Source of the DNA: Bathymodiolus brooksi
Lineage: Eukaryota > Mollusca > Bivalvia > Mytilida > Modiolidae
Reading direction: 5' to 3'
Length of the DNA: 64,000 nt
Assembly (NCBI GenBank): GCA_963680875.1
Contig: OY804578.1
Span: forward strand, 102,453,689-102,517,688
Under the pieces are notes generated by a model. That model ran no database searches, was not told the DNA's origin, and was given only the letters and a program-made list of their open reading frames with translations. Position 1 is the first letter of the stretch; every line of letters starts with the position of its first letter. Below, in pieces: positions 39,041-51,063 of the stretch. The position numbers were made by a program, and so were the translations under genes.

Positions 39041-39471
39041 TAATACAGGTTCTATGAACCACCAGTTGTTTGGCAGGAACAAAATTGCCAGAAATAATTA
39101 ATTACGATCTCTGAAAAGAGAAGAAAAAAACTACATGGACTAGTAAGTGTGTAAGGTGAACATAAATATATAAAATAAGGATGCAATGTTTGTTTTCCCC
39201 TGGGTTTGTTATGCATATAGTTCAACAAAAATCTAAAGAATACAATACTGTATGTGAGTAAATCCCGAATAAAAATAGTCACAGCTGTTTAGACAATTCA
39301 TGTAAGTGATTCTAAAGTAAAATTAAAAAAAATAAATCTGTGAAAAATTTGTGAGTATAAATTTTATACTCCTTATTTGTTTTGTCTCTGTGTCTAAGTT
39401 GAATCTGAATTTCTTTGCTGAAGACATTAGCCTTTTTTCTTCTTTTAAATTTAAACAAAATTATTTTTCAG

Positions 39472-39623
39472 AGAAAGTGATAAAACACCTAACATCAGGA
39501 AAGATTTCATCTCCTTAAAAGTGCCACCTTGGTAGTGAAGGATGGCTAGATCCAGTCTACTACCGTGGGGATTTTCCTTCTATTTCGTTCTTGTTGTGTT
39601 AGTTGTACCAATTATATGCCAAA
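39472..39623 (+). CDS. Signal-peptide exon of the tandem-Ig gene (first coding exon)
   Basis: A good 3' splice site ('aaattatttttcag', ending at 39471) suggests that a non-coding first exon lies upstream and that this exon starts in the 5' UTR. The ATG at 39542 encodes a classical signal peptide. It starts MARSSLLPWGF, has a hydrophobic core rich in V, L and F (FYFVLVVLVVPII), and ends CQ before the splice. The donor is 'a|gtaagt' at 39624 and leaves phase 1, which matches the 5' phase of every Ig exon downstream. It predicts a protein entering the secretory pathway, either secreted or a type I membrane receptor. No upstream in-frame ATG competes inside the exon. Confidence 0.75.
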
Positions 39624-39826
39624 GTAAGTAGATTTTGAATAGTAAATAAGATAATATGTACTTTGTACATCAATAAAACTGACGGTCTGGATATAACTGC
39701 AGTATTGTTGAAAGTTGCGAAACACACAATTATATATTTATTCTAACAACTTGAAAACTGTCATGAGAATTCTAAATTTCTAAACGAAACACACACAAAG
39801 AAAAACGACCACAAATATGGGACATG

Positions 39827-40062
39827 GGTGCTGAACACCAATCAAAACTCCATTACAGTTTTTTTCGCACCAATCAGTTTTATTGGAGGAGAACACAGAT
39901 AATACCAGTTACACTTCGCACTTACAAGCCACAGACAAACTTTATCACATAACATTTTATTTCAGTAAATATCCCTACAGACCGGAATCGTACTCATAAC
40001 CTGAGTGGTGATAGACAATTGCACGGTTTATCTAAATCTCATGACATGACGATTACGACGAC
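39827..40062 (-). mobile_element. Diverged SINE copy 3, in the first coding intron
   Basis: Same order of blocks as the other SINEs ('cagttttattggagga', 'cacataacattttat', 'ggaatcgtactcataac', 'gtggtgatagacaattgca') but more diverged. Its right end runs into a C/CA-rich low-complexity tract at 40074-40113. Confidence 0.6.
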
Positions 40063-40258
40063 GCTCTCACTCATCCCCCCCCCCACCACCACACACGCAC
40101 GCACCCACACACCCTATGTATTCAATGGTTAAGGAACATGAAATAACAATCAAAGTATAATGGTAAGGACATGTACATAGCTAAGTGAAATTGGCCAAGC
40201 AACCGCGAGGAGGAAAACATTCAAACAAATAAAAAAACATGTGTTACATAATACCTCA

Positions 40259-40414
40259 CACCAGTTCAGTAATGGAAAATATACAGGTGGTACTACATCA
40301 AATCCTCATCTGACCATAAGCAATTTTCAGTTATCTGATGCTGGTACTTATATCTGTCGAGCCACAAATGCTGCTGGATCACAAAACAGTGAAACTCTGT
40401 GTTAACTTACATAC
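40259..40414 (+). pseudogene. Half Ig exon P, frameshifted
   Basis: The frame from 40259 reads HQFSNGKYTGGTTSNPHLTI, then SDAGTYICRATNAAG. This is the C-terminal half of an Ig domain with the DxGxYxC motif, ending at a donor 'atac|gtaagt'. It is closest to exon B (NSGGKYSGGTTGNPHITI), and both finish with LTYI before the donor. The N-terminal half with the first Cys and the core Trp is not readable upstream. Two extra bases near 40400 ('ctctgtgttaac') shift the frame into a TAA at 40403, before the LTYI end. It is therefore a dead exon. It lies between the signal exon and exon A, where an intact B-like domain would be expected. Confidence 0.7.
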
Positions 40415-40451
40415 GTAAGTGTTGTGTTGTACATTTTGTAGCTATGTTGTC

Positions 40452-40469
40452 ATATATATATATATATAT
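40452..40469 (+). repeat. (TA)n microsatellite
   Basis: Nine AT dinucleotides, just downstream of pseudo-exon P. Confidence 0.95.
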
Positions 40470-41087
40470 GTTCAAACTAAGTGAAGTAAAACATTTATAG
40501 ACTTTGTTTTAATGTCCAATTTCCTTAGTCGTGGAGGAGGGTTTGGGGATGAATGAAAAGACAAAATATCCCCGATACTATGTGTCTGGTCTGGCTCATC
40601 TGGATGAAGAGTCCGAAGACTAATGATTTAGGTAATTGTGACCCCCCCTCCTCCCCAGAAACACTGGAATTAATTTGTAGAACAATGTGAATAAACAATA
40701 CATTATTTTCGGAATTGAGACTACATATTGAATATTGTTTGTACTGGGCACTTGCATTATTACTGGGCACTTGCATTATTCAAAAAGATCATTTAAGATA
40801 TAAAAAAAAATCTTTTCTTTGTGGAGAAAAAAATGACAAATATGAATATGAGTAATTAATGGAGGTAATTTTGAGTAAAGGGAGGAAACCGGGAGGAAAA
40901 TGGAAGATAACCTTGAGTCTATTCCTCCTGGTCCACCCCTTTATTAAAAAATATATTATCATGTTATCAATACACAATAGCAGACATCTACTATTAGATA
41001 TTGTTTAGCATATCATACATGTATTCCCTGTCTACAATGTTCAGAATTACAAGGTAAAATGGCAGAATTTTTACTTTTATTTTACAG

Positions 41088-41393
41088 AACCTCTCACACT
41101 TATAATATCACCACCTAGTGGCACTGCTACTTATGGAGACGCTTCCTATACAATCCAGTGTCAGATAACGGGAGCAACTGCTTCGTCATGGTCGTGGACA
41201 AAAACACCTATAAATGGTGGCTCAACACAACAAATTACCCAAGGAAGCAAATATTCTATCCAGAATTCACCAAGTAATCCATTTTTAACTATTAACAATA
41301 TCGTTGAAGAAGATGAGGCTGACTATGCTTGCCAAGCCAAAAATTTAGCAGGACCTGCTAGTAGTTCAAATTCAAGACTTACCGTCACTGGAT
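41088..41393 (+). CDS. Ig exon A (I-set-like domain)
   Basis: Acceptor 'ttttattttacag', donor 't|gtgagt', phase 1-1, 102 codons. The domain runs from PLTLIISPPSG to SRLTVTG. The conserved Cys is at about residue 25 (IQCQITG), the core Trp at 37 (SWSWTK), and the second Cys at 82 in DEADYACQAKN, with the LTI strand before it. It keeps every residue needed for an Ig fold. Closest relative in the array is exon C (shared S-W-x-W-x-K-x-P-x-N-G). Its first codon is split with the signal exon, so the two can be joined directly. Confidence 0.88.
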
Positions 41394-41617
41394 GTGAGTA
41401 GTTTTAACTCATTGTTGATATTGGATGTATTTGAGATATATAAGGTCTAATTCACTATGGATTGTTTTCTTATATGTTGGAATTATATATAATGAATCAT
41501 TAATTATAGTGACCCAATTAAACCTTTTTTAATTGAACTTTAAAATATATCTACGTTCTTATCAATTATCGTATATGTCATCTGAGTAAACACTAACAGT
41601 CTTCACGGCTAACCCAT

Positions 41618-41722
41618 TTGCCCGAAACCCAGTACAAGTAAAACTGGATTCGGACAAGTGAAAATTATGAAAGAATTTGTTTGAATAAATATAATTTTTT
41701 TCTAAATTTGACTTTCGGGCAA
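41618..41722 (+). mobile_element. Short inverted-repeat element (MITE-like), copy 1
   Basis: About 105 bases bounded by 'ttgcccgaaa' and its inverted form 'tttcgggcaa'. The reverse complement of 49118-49224 matches it throughout (shared 'ggacaagtgaaaattatgaa' and 'atttttttctaaatttg'). No coding capacity. Both copies lie in introns of the Ig gene, in opposite orientation. Confidence 0.75.
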
Positions 41723-41774
41723 GTATGTGAAAATAATTCATGCAAAGACTCCAATAATGTAAGAATCAGTTAAG

Positions 41775-43890
41775 ATCACTCACTTAGAGGGGGAGATTTG
41801 GGCCCATAAAACTAGCTTAACCACTCCACCTTTTATTGAAGTATCTATTCCAAGCCAGGAAAGTGAACGGTCATGTATATGTGTGTTAGGGGTATCGATT
41901 TTACCTCTTTCTGTGATTGTGGTATTGGATTTTAGAACTGTTTTGACAGTGTGGTATTTTAGAACTGTTCTGACAGTGTGGTATTTTAGAACTGTTCTGA
42001 CAGTGTGTTATTTTAGAACTGTTCTGACTGTGTGGTATTTTAGAACTGTTCTGACAGTGTGGTATTTTAGAACTGTTCTGACAGTGTGTTATTTTAGAAC
42101 TGTTCTGACTGTGTGGTATTTTAGAACTGTTCTGACAGTGTGGTATTTTAGAACTGTTCTGACTGTGTGGTATTTTAGAACTGTTCTGACAGTGTGGTAT
42201 TTTAGAACTGTTTTGACTGTGTGGTATTTTAGAACTGTTCTGACAGTGTGGTATTTTAGAACTGTTCTGACAGTGTGTTATTTTAGAACTGTTCTGACTG
42301 TGTGGTATTTTAGAACTGTTCTGACAGTGTGGTATTTTAGAACTGTTCTGACTGTGTGGTATTTTAGAACTGTTCTGACAGTGTGTTATTTTAGAACTGT
42401 TCTGACAGTGTGGTATTTTAGAACTGTTCTGACAGTGTGGTATTTTAGAACTGTTCTGACAGTGTGTTATTTTAGAACTGTTCTGACAGTGTGGTATTTT
42501 AGAACTGTTCTGACAGTGTGGTATTTTAGAACTGTTCTGACAGTGTGGTATTTTAGAACTGTTCTGACAGTGTGGTATTTTAGAACTGTTCTGACAGTGT
42601 GGTATTTTAGAACTGTTCTGACAGTGTGTTATTTTAGAACTGTTCTGACAGTGTGTTATTTTAGAACTGTTCTGACAGTGTGGTATTTTAGAACTGTTCT
42701 GACAGTGTGGTATTTTAGAACTGTTCTGACAGTGTGGTATTTTAGAACTGTTCTGACAGTGTGTTATTTTAGAACTGTTCTGACAGTGTGGTATTTTAGA
42801 ACTGTTCTGACAGTGTGGTATTTTAGAACTGTTCAGACAGTGTGGTATTTTAGAACTGTTCTGACAGTGTGGTATTTTAGAACTGTTCTGACAGTGTGGT
42901 ATTTTAGAACTGTTTTGACAGTGTGGAATTTTAGAACTGTTCTGACAGTGTGGTATTTTAGAACTGTTCTGACAGTGTGGTATTTTAGAACTGTTCTGAC
43001 AGTGTGGTATTTTAGAACTGTTCTGACAGTGTGTTATTTTAGAACTGTTCTGACAGTGTGGTATTTTAGAACTGTTCTGACAGTGTGGTATTTTAGAACT
43101 GTTCTGACAGTGTGTTATTTTAGAACTGTTCTGACAGTGTGGTATTTTAGAACTGTTCTGACAGTGTGGTATTTTAGAACTGTTCTGACAGTGTGTTATT
43201 TTAGAACTGTTCTGACTGTGTGGTATTTTAGAACTGTTCTGACAGTGTGTTATTTTAGAACTGTTCTGACAGTGTGGTATTTTAGAACTGTTCTGACAGT
43301 GTGGTATTTTAGAACTGTTCTGACTGTGTGGTATTTTAGAACTGTTCTGACAGTGTGGTATTTTAGAACTGTTCTGACAGTGTGGAATTTTAGAACTGTT
43401 CTGACAGTGTGGTATTTTAGAACTGTTGGGACTGTGTGGTATTTTAGAACTGTTCTGACAGTGTGGTATTTTAGAACTGTTCTGACAGTGTGTTATTTTA
43501 GAACTGTTCTGACTGTGTGGTATTTTAGAACTGTTCTGACAGTGTGGTATTTTAGAACTGTTCTGACAGTGTGTTATTTTAGAACTGTTCTGACTGTGTG
43601 GTATTTTAGAACTGTTCTGACAGTGTGGTATTTTAGAACTGTTCTGACAGTGTGGTATTTTAGAACTGTTCAGACAGTGTGGTATTTTAGAACTGTTCTG
43701 ACAGTGTGGTATTTTAGAACTGTTCTGACAGTGTGGTATTTTAAAACTGTTCTGACAGTGTGGTATTTTATAACTGTTCTGACAGTGTGGTATTTTAGAA
43801 CTGTTCTGACAGTGCGGTATTTTAGAACTGTTCTGACAGTGTGGTATTTTAGAACTGTTCTGACTGTGTGGTATTTTTTGTGTTTCATTT
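41775..43890 (+). repeat. 27-bp minisatellite in the A-B intron, with conserved flanks
   Basis: About 72 units of 'ttttagaactgttctgacag' plus 'tgtggta' occupy 41930-43873. The left flank (41775-41929: 'cccataaaactagcttaac', 'ggtcatgtatatgtgtgtta') and right flank ('ggtattttttgtgtttcat') are related to sequences at 55311-55440 and around the 47-bp array at 56930-59500. Because 27 is divisible by three and the unit lacks stops in two frames, both strands are open for hundreds of codons (plus strand 41883-43913, repeating YFRTVLTVW). This lies wholly within an intron and has no coding hallmarks. Confidence 0.95.
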
Positions 43891-44406
43891 TATTATTGTT
43901 ATCTGTTAAATGAGATTAATCTGTATAAATTTGTATGGTAAAACATATACCTTTTATTGTACTCTTAATTTTACGTTTTCTGATACCAACGGAAACCACA
44001 AAAATTAAATAATAATGAATTCACAGTATGATAAATTTATTTTTCACATCTTCTAATCTAGACTGTGTGCATGTTATATATTTTTCATTACTAATATTTG
44101 TCTTTTAGACCATACTGGTAGTTGTCTTGTTATTCATTTACAGATTTTGTAAAATAATATTTTTATTATCCCACGATACTGTAAAATACATTATGATGTA
44201 ACGATACTCTTATCATAGTAATTTGTTTAGTAATTTAGTTATAGATGAATAGTAAATTTCTAAGAAATTTATTTATATATTAATAGGTATTTTATAAGTG
44301 TATTGATATATAGATCAATATTTATACCAGTTTATTTGTAACTCTTGTTAGTGTTGTGTTAAACTCTAATCACAAATTGTAATTTGAACTATGACGTTTT
44401 TTCCAG

Positions 44407-44709
44407 CTACATTGACAGTTGGTATTTCTCCTTCTTCTGCCAATGTACTTCAATCCACAAACCAACTTGTTCAGTGCTTGATAAGTGGACAACCATCAGC
44501 AAATAATATCCAATGGCTAAAGACAATTAATAGCGCTCAAACATCAATTGATATAGTCAACAGTGGTGGGAAGTATTCAGGTGGCACAACAGGGAACCCA
44601 CATATTACAATAAACAATTTCCAATCATCTGATTATGGTATTTATGTATGCAGAGTCACAAATGCCTATGGAATAACAACAAGTCCTACTTCCACTCTAA
44701 CATATATAC
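44407..44709 (+). CDS. Ig exon B (I-set-like domain)
   Basis: Acceptor 'acgttttttccag', donor 'c|gtaagt', phase 1-1, 101 codons. Starts TLTVGISPSSANV. First Cys in VQCLISG (about residue 24), core Trp in IQWLKT (37), second Cys in SSDYGIYVCRVTN (82), ending LTYI. All core residues are intact. It belongs with half exon P in sequence and in its LTYI end. Confidence 0.88.
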
Positions 44710-46915
44710 GTAAGTTAAACATGAACAATTGGAAAATAGTAGAGATATACAGTTATTACTACCACTAGGTAGCTTCCTCTGCTGATGGACCATTAGTCCC
44801 CGAGAGTATCATTCGGATAGTAGTCAATGATTAGGAACTGACATGCTTTATAACATATTTTTGTTATTGAAATTTAGAGTTCCTAAATAATGTAATTACA
44901 TTTTTTTGTACTATTAAAACTGAGGTTCTCCTTCCTCGATCAGGCATAGGTAGCGTATAAAGCCGGAGCGTACCTCTTTGTGTTTACTTAATTAGATATC
45001 TACGTTTTCATGAAGAGTCCACCGACCCGAATGATAACTGGATATAATAATAGCTGGATATAATACTTCCAATGCAAATCAGTAAAGAAATCCCCACTGT
45101 TTAACTGTATGTGCTATTATTAGTCAGTAATTTCCAGCAGTTCCAATCTGTGATGAAGGTTATTCCAGAAAAGTGTCATGTGCACTACATTTGCTATCTA
45201 CATTTTTATTACTTTTTTTTAATTGCTACTCATTTAATTAAACAGTTCTTTGGCAAAGGTTTAAATGATCTAGAAGAAAGATGGTATTTGTTGATATATG
45301 AACTGTCTAATCTGAAGTCAGATTGGAAAAATGATAATTTGTTGACCATATACATATGCCTTTCAGTTATTGGATAGACATTGTGGAAATATAAGCTTCT
45401 CCCAATATTTATGAATTCTGTATTTCTGATCTTTTGTGTTCGTTGTTTTTTTTCACATTGATTCTTGTCTGTCGAAGTCTCGTTATTTTTGGTCTTTTTG
45501 TATAGATTTAAGATTATTTTGCTATGTCTTGCTATCTTTTTAACACCTAAATTCAAAATCAAATAATTTTTATAATTGTCATTGTAATTGTATCTTATTT
45601 GTGCTATGATATTTTTAAATAACAAACCTTAGGATAAAAAAGACGGGGGTGACTTGAAATGCTCGCAAAGGGTACATGTTAGCAGTTCCTTTTTCTAATA
45701 AGAAACTCTGCTTGAATTTAACACTTTTGAAACGTATTTAAAATTAGATCAAATAACTTAACAAAGCCCAAATCTGAATTTGATTTTAATCTATTAATAT
45801 GATAAAAGATTATTAAAGTGAGAATCTTTCTCTATTAGCCCTTGTGAGCAAAACTGTGGATTGTGAGATAGACTTACGAGTTACAATCCATTTTATATTT
45901 CAATGGAAGAGAGATCGAGAGATTACGTATTACAAGTTGTTGGTTTGATTTATAAAATGAAGGCATAATCATATTCTATATCAATACTGATCTCCGTGTA
46001 AGACTCTTAAGCATGTAAATAATGAGATATTTGAATGAATTATGAAAATTCAGTTTAAACAGTAATAGTTAACAATACCATTAATAACAACACGACGAAA
46101 AATAACATCTCACCTCAACTCATTGAACATAAAGACCATGACATATAGTCACTCATATTCATTTGCACCCATATCCATTCTTACTATATTGACAGTGGAA
46201 ATCCATGTCCTGGCTTGGTTAAGAATAATCGTCACAAAATAGGAAGTGGTGTGTTTTTGAAAACATATTACACATACATGACACAGAAAGGCTGTCTTTA
46301 TGAGTGAGAAATAATTTTCATATGTATGCTATTATAGATTATTATACTTCATGTAAATTTCCTGTCTTCTCATTGGTTAAGGAGCGTGTGCCAATTTAGT
46401 CTATCACATGGCAGTGTGTGATAATTTAGTCGATCACCCTCTCGATTTAAAACTTTTATGTCTGAGTCAATTGCACGATTTAAAAGATCCGATAAAGAAA
46501 AATAATATCGGTGAAGGAATGAAAATGTTCCGTAAATTCCTGACTTTTTGTCTGATGACTTTGTTTTGGCAAATGTATTGAATGACTTGTCTTTTTTACT
46601 GCCACATCAATTATTTTACCTTCAGCCATCATTTTGCATCTGACGTCTCTTTCGGTATAATAAAACACTTATTAACTAGATATTCGGGGGAATAGTAAGT
46701 TTATTAAATTGCTCACTTTTCATTTAAGAACACCCATCTGTATAAAACATACACTAAAATGGCAGAAAAATATTAACAAATACAAAAAATGTATGTAATC
46801 TTATTTATTACACATCATCGATATCACAGTTTAACACATTTAAAGACAACAGCAATTGAAATTCAGGGCATTAAAATCATAAAAAAAGAATGAAACTAGG
46901 AGAAAAGAACATGCA

Positions 46916-47090
46916 GTATAATAAAACAAATAACACATAGCTGAGAGGGTGGTAGAGCAGATTGTTACCCCAAGTAATCCATTGTCAACCGAGGCGAAGC
47001 CGATTTTGCCGAGGGTGACAATGAAATTTCTAGGGGTAGCAATCGGTTATATCACCCTCTCAGCTATGTGTTATTTATATATTATTATAC
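46916..47090. mobile_element. Hairpin MITE-like element with perfect 24-bp inverted ends
   Basis: 'aaataacacatagctgagag' followed by 'ggtg' at 46928-46951 is repeated exactly in inverted form at 47053-47076. The inverted repeat continues outward as 'gtataataa' on both sides, with a small indel. The 100-base centre has 'ccgaggcgaagccgattttg' and no coding capacity. Features fit a non-autonomous DNA transposon. Confidence 0.75.
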
Positions 47091-49117
47091 TAATCTTGTA
47101 CTACAATATTGTAGAATCAACATCATCCTACAGTAATCATCATATATTTTGATATTGTAGATTTTTAGTTTAAGATAAATATCCTCAAATTATTTTACAG
47201 GTTTTATTAACAATTGTGCCTTAAACTTCAGTTGTCAGCTGTTGACAAATGCATATCAAAATATGGGAAGATGTTTATCAGTTCAAGTTGATTTTAAACC
47301 TTTCAAATACAAGTCATGTTTGGAAATCTCAGTTTTTCACTTGCATCTATGTATTAATGAGTTTTATCCCCCCTCCTAGCTTAGTAAACAAACTACCATT
47401 CATAATTATTAGCTTCAATGGACCAAATGGCTATTGAAATAGTATGAACATTCTGAACATATCTTATGCCACTGAAAAATACTGTTGTAGTTTTTCTCCG
47501 CGTGCATGCAGATCTATCTACAATAGACTAGTTATCAAATCACTTTACAACAAATATTTACGTCGTAGTATTTTATTGGTTTGCATTTTACAAATATTAC
47601 GATTCATTCTCATATTGGTCACATTACAGACAATTAAATTCATCATAATACACACAATACAATACGCTAATTTATGTTTTTGTGTGTGGTTTTTCTTTCT
47701 TGGTGGAAGAGATTCTATCTGTACCAACATGGATAAGTAAAGAAGTTAGTTGTTATGTGTAGACTGTAGTGTCTAATATATGTAGTAATTCTTACGTCTC
47801 CTGGATAGTGGGTAATATTTGTATAAATATATATGCATGCAAGATTTGTGCTACTCTTTTAAGACATCACTGGGTGTGTTAAATGTGTTTTGATAAATTC
47901 ATTGACAAGGTAAACCGCCATTCCATATAGCATATACATATTGAATGCATGGGTGAAATACGATAGGATTCGCTACATATTCCTAAGAGGGGAAGTTATT
48001 CACCAAAAACTTGCTGCATGTCTAAGAAGAAGGAATGTTGATTTATACTGAATGCATGATCGATGAAAAGGCTTGATCTTTATAGAAGAGGTGGACCATT
48101 TCTTTTTTTAATGCACGAGGAACATGTGACATTTTAGCTTTATTTGGCAGAAAGGAATATTGAATGTTTGTTTGGTTAATGGGCTTAAAGGTGACACATA
48201 GGACTAACAAATGCATGATTTTGTTTTTAGTTGTATGTTATTCTTAGACTTATAGTTATTGTCTTTTTCCAGCAATATTTCAGGGTTAGGGGTTTGGTGA
48301 TTAACACCACTTTCAACAATATTTCAGCTATATTGTTAATACAAGAAACTTGTTATGTGATACTTGTATCTGGATATATATTTTGTTTATCATTATTTGT
48401 TTACTGAAGTTGTTGAGAATTTATATTGTGTAATATACTAGTATATTAACAGATATATTTCCATGCATTTGCTTTCATTGATAGATTAATAAATATATTA
48501 TATATTTTATCTCACAATAGACATTTTACAGGAATATTCCTAATGAATTAACATTTACTCCTAATAACTGAAACAGACTTGAATATTTATTATTGTTTTT
48601 TGTTTCTTTATGATGTGTACTTAGACAACATTTTATGTATGTATATTATTGTATTTGAAATGTATTTTATGTTTAGTAATCAGGTGAGTTTGTAAGATAT
48701 CATAGATATAGAATATTGTTTTATTTATATAAAATGTAAATATAGCATTGATAGTTTACTTCAGTCTTGTCGCCATGACTCAAAGTTGTGTTTGACTAAC
48801 GTTGTAGTACACACAGACACACTTCTCAAAATTGAGTTTGCTCAACTTTGTGGTATAAACACAAACACTAATTGATATTAATTATTAAAACAGGAATTAT
48901 TCTTTTATAACGTTTTCCTTGTTGAGCCATCAAATTACCAAAATTATGTGTGAATAGTACACATTGATGTATAATACACACCCTTTATTTGCAATTACAA
49001 AGTTGTTGTTTTTTTCTTCAAATATTTTATTTCTTGAGTATAATACCCAGTGTGGTCATAAGTATTTTCTATGGAAAGAATAGTATTACAGTCTTTACCT
49101 TAATTTTTTTCAACTAC

Positions 49118-49224
49118 TTGCCCGAAAGCCAAATTTAGAAAAAAATTCTATTTTTTCAAACAATTGTTTTCATAATTTTCACTTGTCCAAATACAGTTTT
49201 ACCTGTACCGGGCTTCGAGCAGGT
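49118..49224 (-). mobile_element. Short inverted-repeat element (MITE-like), copy 2
   Basis: Reverse-complement partner of 41618-41722, with ends 'ttgcccgaaagcc' and 'ggcttcgagcagg'. About 640 bases upstream of exon C. Confidence 0.75.
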
Positions 49225-49759
49225 GAGTTAGTGCAAAGACTGATATTATGCTCAGGTGATTACGGTAATCAGATATACCGGTACAATTTTAATCGCTGTT
49301 GTTTGCTAATCTATTTTTTTTATACAGCTGACTTTCTACTATTTCAGTGGCTCTACCCCTACTTACTATTATTTTCCTACCTTTAATATCTTTATTTACA
49401 TTTTTTTAAGTTGATATACCATATATTGTTTATGTAGAGTATTGATGATTGAGTGTCATTAGAAAAATTAAATTTGACAACCAAAAACAGCAAAATCTAA
49501 AGAAAAAAAAATATATAAAAAAACCAACAATAACAGTATTCATTATTTGCATATGATGATTTCATATTCTTGATCGTAATGATATAGGGATATATTATAG
49601 ACTTAATTCAGAGAGAAAATTAACCAACTATTGGCTTTGAGATTCTAAATGATCTCTATGAGTCTAAGCTCTTATCTTTGTTTATACTGAAGTACAAATT
49701 TCATCATATGTACTTGTCAATGACACATTTAATTGATCTAACTTTTTTATGCTTTCCAG

Positions 49760-50077
49760 AGTATCTCACTCCTACTGCCTCACCAAACTCTGGATCTGCC
49801 GTAATTGGAGACACATCGTACGTAATCAATTGTGCAATAAGTGGATCACCTACTGCTACATCGTGGTATTGGGTTAAATCACCAGTTAATGGTAATGCTG
49901 CCTCAACAATTAATCAAGGAACAAACAATAATAAGTACACAATGGGTACCAATCCAAAAAATCCTTCCTTGACCATCAAAAGTATCACACTGGACGATGA
50001 TGCTAACTACAGATGTCAGGCCACCAATATAGCTGGAGAAAGAGCTAGTAATGAGGCTAGACTTCTTGTTACTGGAG
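49760..50077 (+). CDS. Ig exon C (I-set-like domain)
   Basis: Acceptor 'tttatgctttccag', donor 'g|gttagt' (non-consensus but usable), phase 1-1, 106 codons. First Cys in INCAISGSP (about residue 25), core Trp in WYWVKSPVNG (38), second Cys in DDDANYRCQATNIAG, ending LLVTG. Intact. Closest to exon A, with the GDTSY...SGSPTATS stretch shared with exon D. Confidence 0.88.
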
Positions 50078-50134
50078 GTTAGTATCAATTGATTTTCTAT
50101 GTTTTGGCTCTTTTGTTTTGTGTCATAAAATATA

Positions 50135-50315
50135 CATTCAAACCTGTATTAAGAGGTCACCTTTGGGACAAAGAAAAGGTGATCTTTTAAGACAGGTGAC
50201 CTCTTAAAAGATGTTCAGTTCATATGAAATGTTCAATGATTGGACAAGAAAAATGTGACCTTTTAATACAAGGGACTGCTTAATAGAGGTAACCTCATGG
50301 GCAGGTTTGACTGTA
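50135..50315. mobile_element. Inverted-repeat element between exons C and D
   Basis: The left end 'cattcaaacctgtattaaga' is imperfectly inverted at the right end 'gggcaggtttgactgtac'. Inside, 'ggtcacctttgggaca' and 'ggtgacctcttaaaagatg' also form inverted and direct repeats. The ends resemble the 'acagtcaaacct' termini of many small non-autonomous DNA transposons. Confidence 0.55.
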
Positions 50316-50745
50316 CTTCAAATTACTAGATTTATTGCCATCTTACTTCTCCTTGGAACACATTTCTTCTTTTCTTAGGAACCAAAAAAAATGTCTTTGT
50401 TTTTTAACTTTGAATGCAATAACTGAAATTTTGAAAGATATAGGGAGAAACAATTTCTATGTATTTTGTATAGTTATACTGTCATATCATCCTGTAAGTC
50501 TTGAAAGCCAAAAAAAAGCTTGATTAACTATGTGTGAACTGATTTGGTTCAACACGGAAAATGAAAGGTCGCGTGTTGTGCACAAACCAATATCTCATTT
50601 TCAACTCAAGGTCACTATCTTTCTCTTCTCGTTTATTTTCATAAAATCTAAATAATATCTTGTACTGATATTCGATGTTATCGACCTTCAAATCTGCCGT
50701 TATTCTATATTTAGATGCAGTAGTTATGCCTAATGTACTTTTCAG

Positions 50746-51063
50746 GATTACTATCAGTTATTGTAACACCCACCCATTCGTCTCCTTACTTTGGAGACAC
50801 ATCTGTGACGATCCAGTGTAGAATCAGCGGATCACCAGGAGCCACTTCTGTCGGATGGAAAAAGATGTCTCTTAATGGGCAAACATCAAATAACATAGAT
50901 GCAGTAAACAGCAATGGGAAATATGCTATTGCTTCTTCTACCACAAATCCAGATTTAACCATCAACAATATCAACTTTGGTGATGATGCCAACTATGTCT
51001 GCTTTGCAACAAATCTTGTTGGTACCCGAGATAGTGGCAACGCAAGGGTAGATGTTATTGGGT
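50746..51063 (+). CDS. Ig exon D (I-set-like domain)
   Basis: Acceptor 'aatgtacttttcag', donor 't|gtaagt', phase 1-1, 106 codons. First Cys in IQCRISGSP (about residue 24), core Trp in VGWKKM (37), second Cys in GDDANYVCFATNLVG, ending VDVIG. All core residues intact. Only 668 bases separate it from exon C, the shortest spacing in the array. Confidence 0.88.

Larger units (their letters stand above)
44710..49759. other. Large intron (B to C), about 5 kb
   Basis: No Ig exon or exon remnant could be read here on either strand. It holds the inverted-repeat elements at 46916 and 49118 and a SINE tail at 48270-48345 ('caccactttcaacaatattt' then 'cagctatattgttaatac'). The remaining open frames are short, AT-driven and without motifs. 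Confidence 0.6.

Noticed and set aside
41883..43913. 676-codon open frame repeating YFRTVLTVW
   Set aside because: It is the 27-bp minisatellite read in one of its stop-free frames. The other strand is open too. It lies within an intron and neither end joins a coding exon.
45111..45625. Overlapping frames on both strands (88 and 131 codons)
   Set aside because: No motif, low-complexity composition, intron location and mutual overlap.
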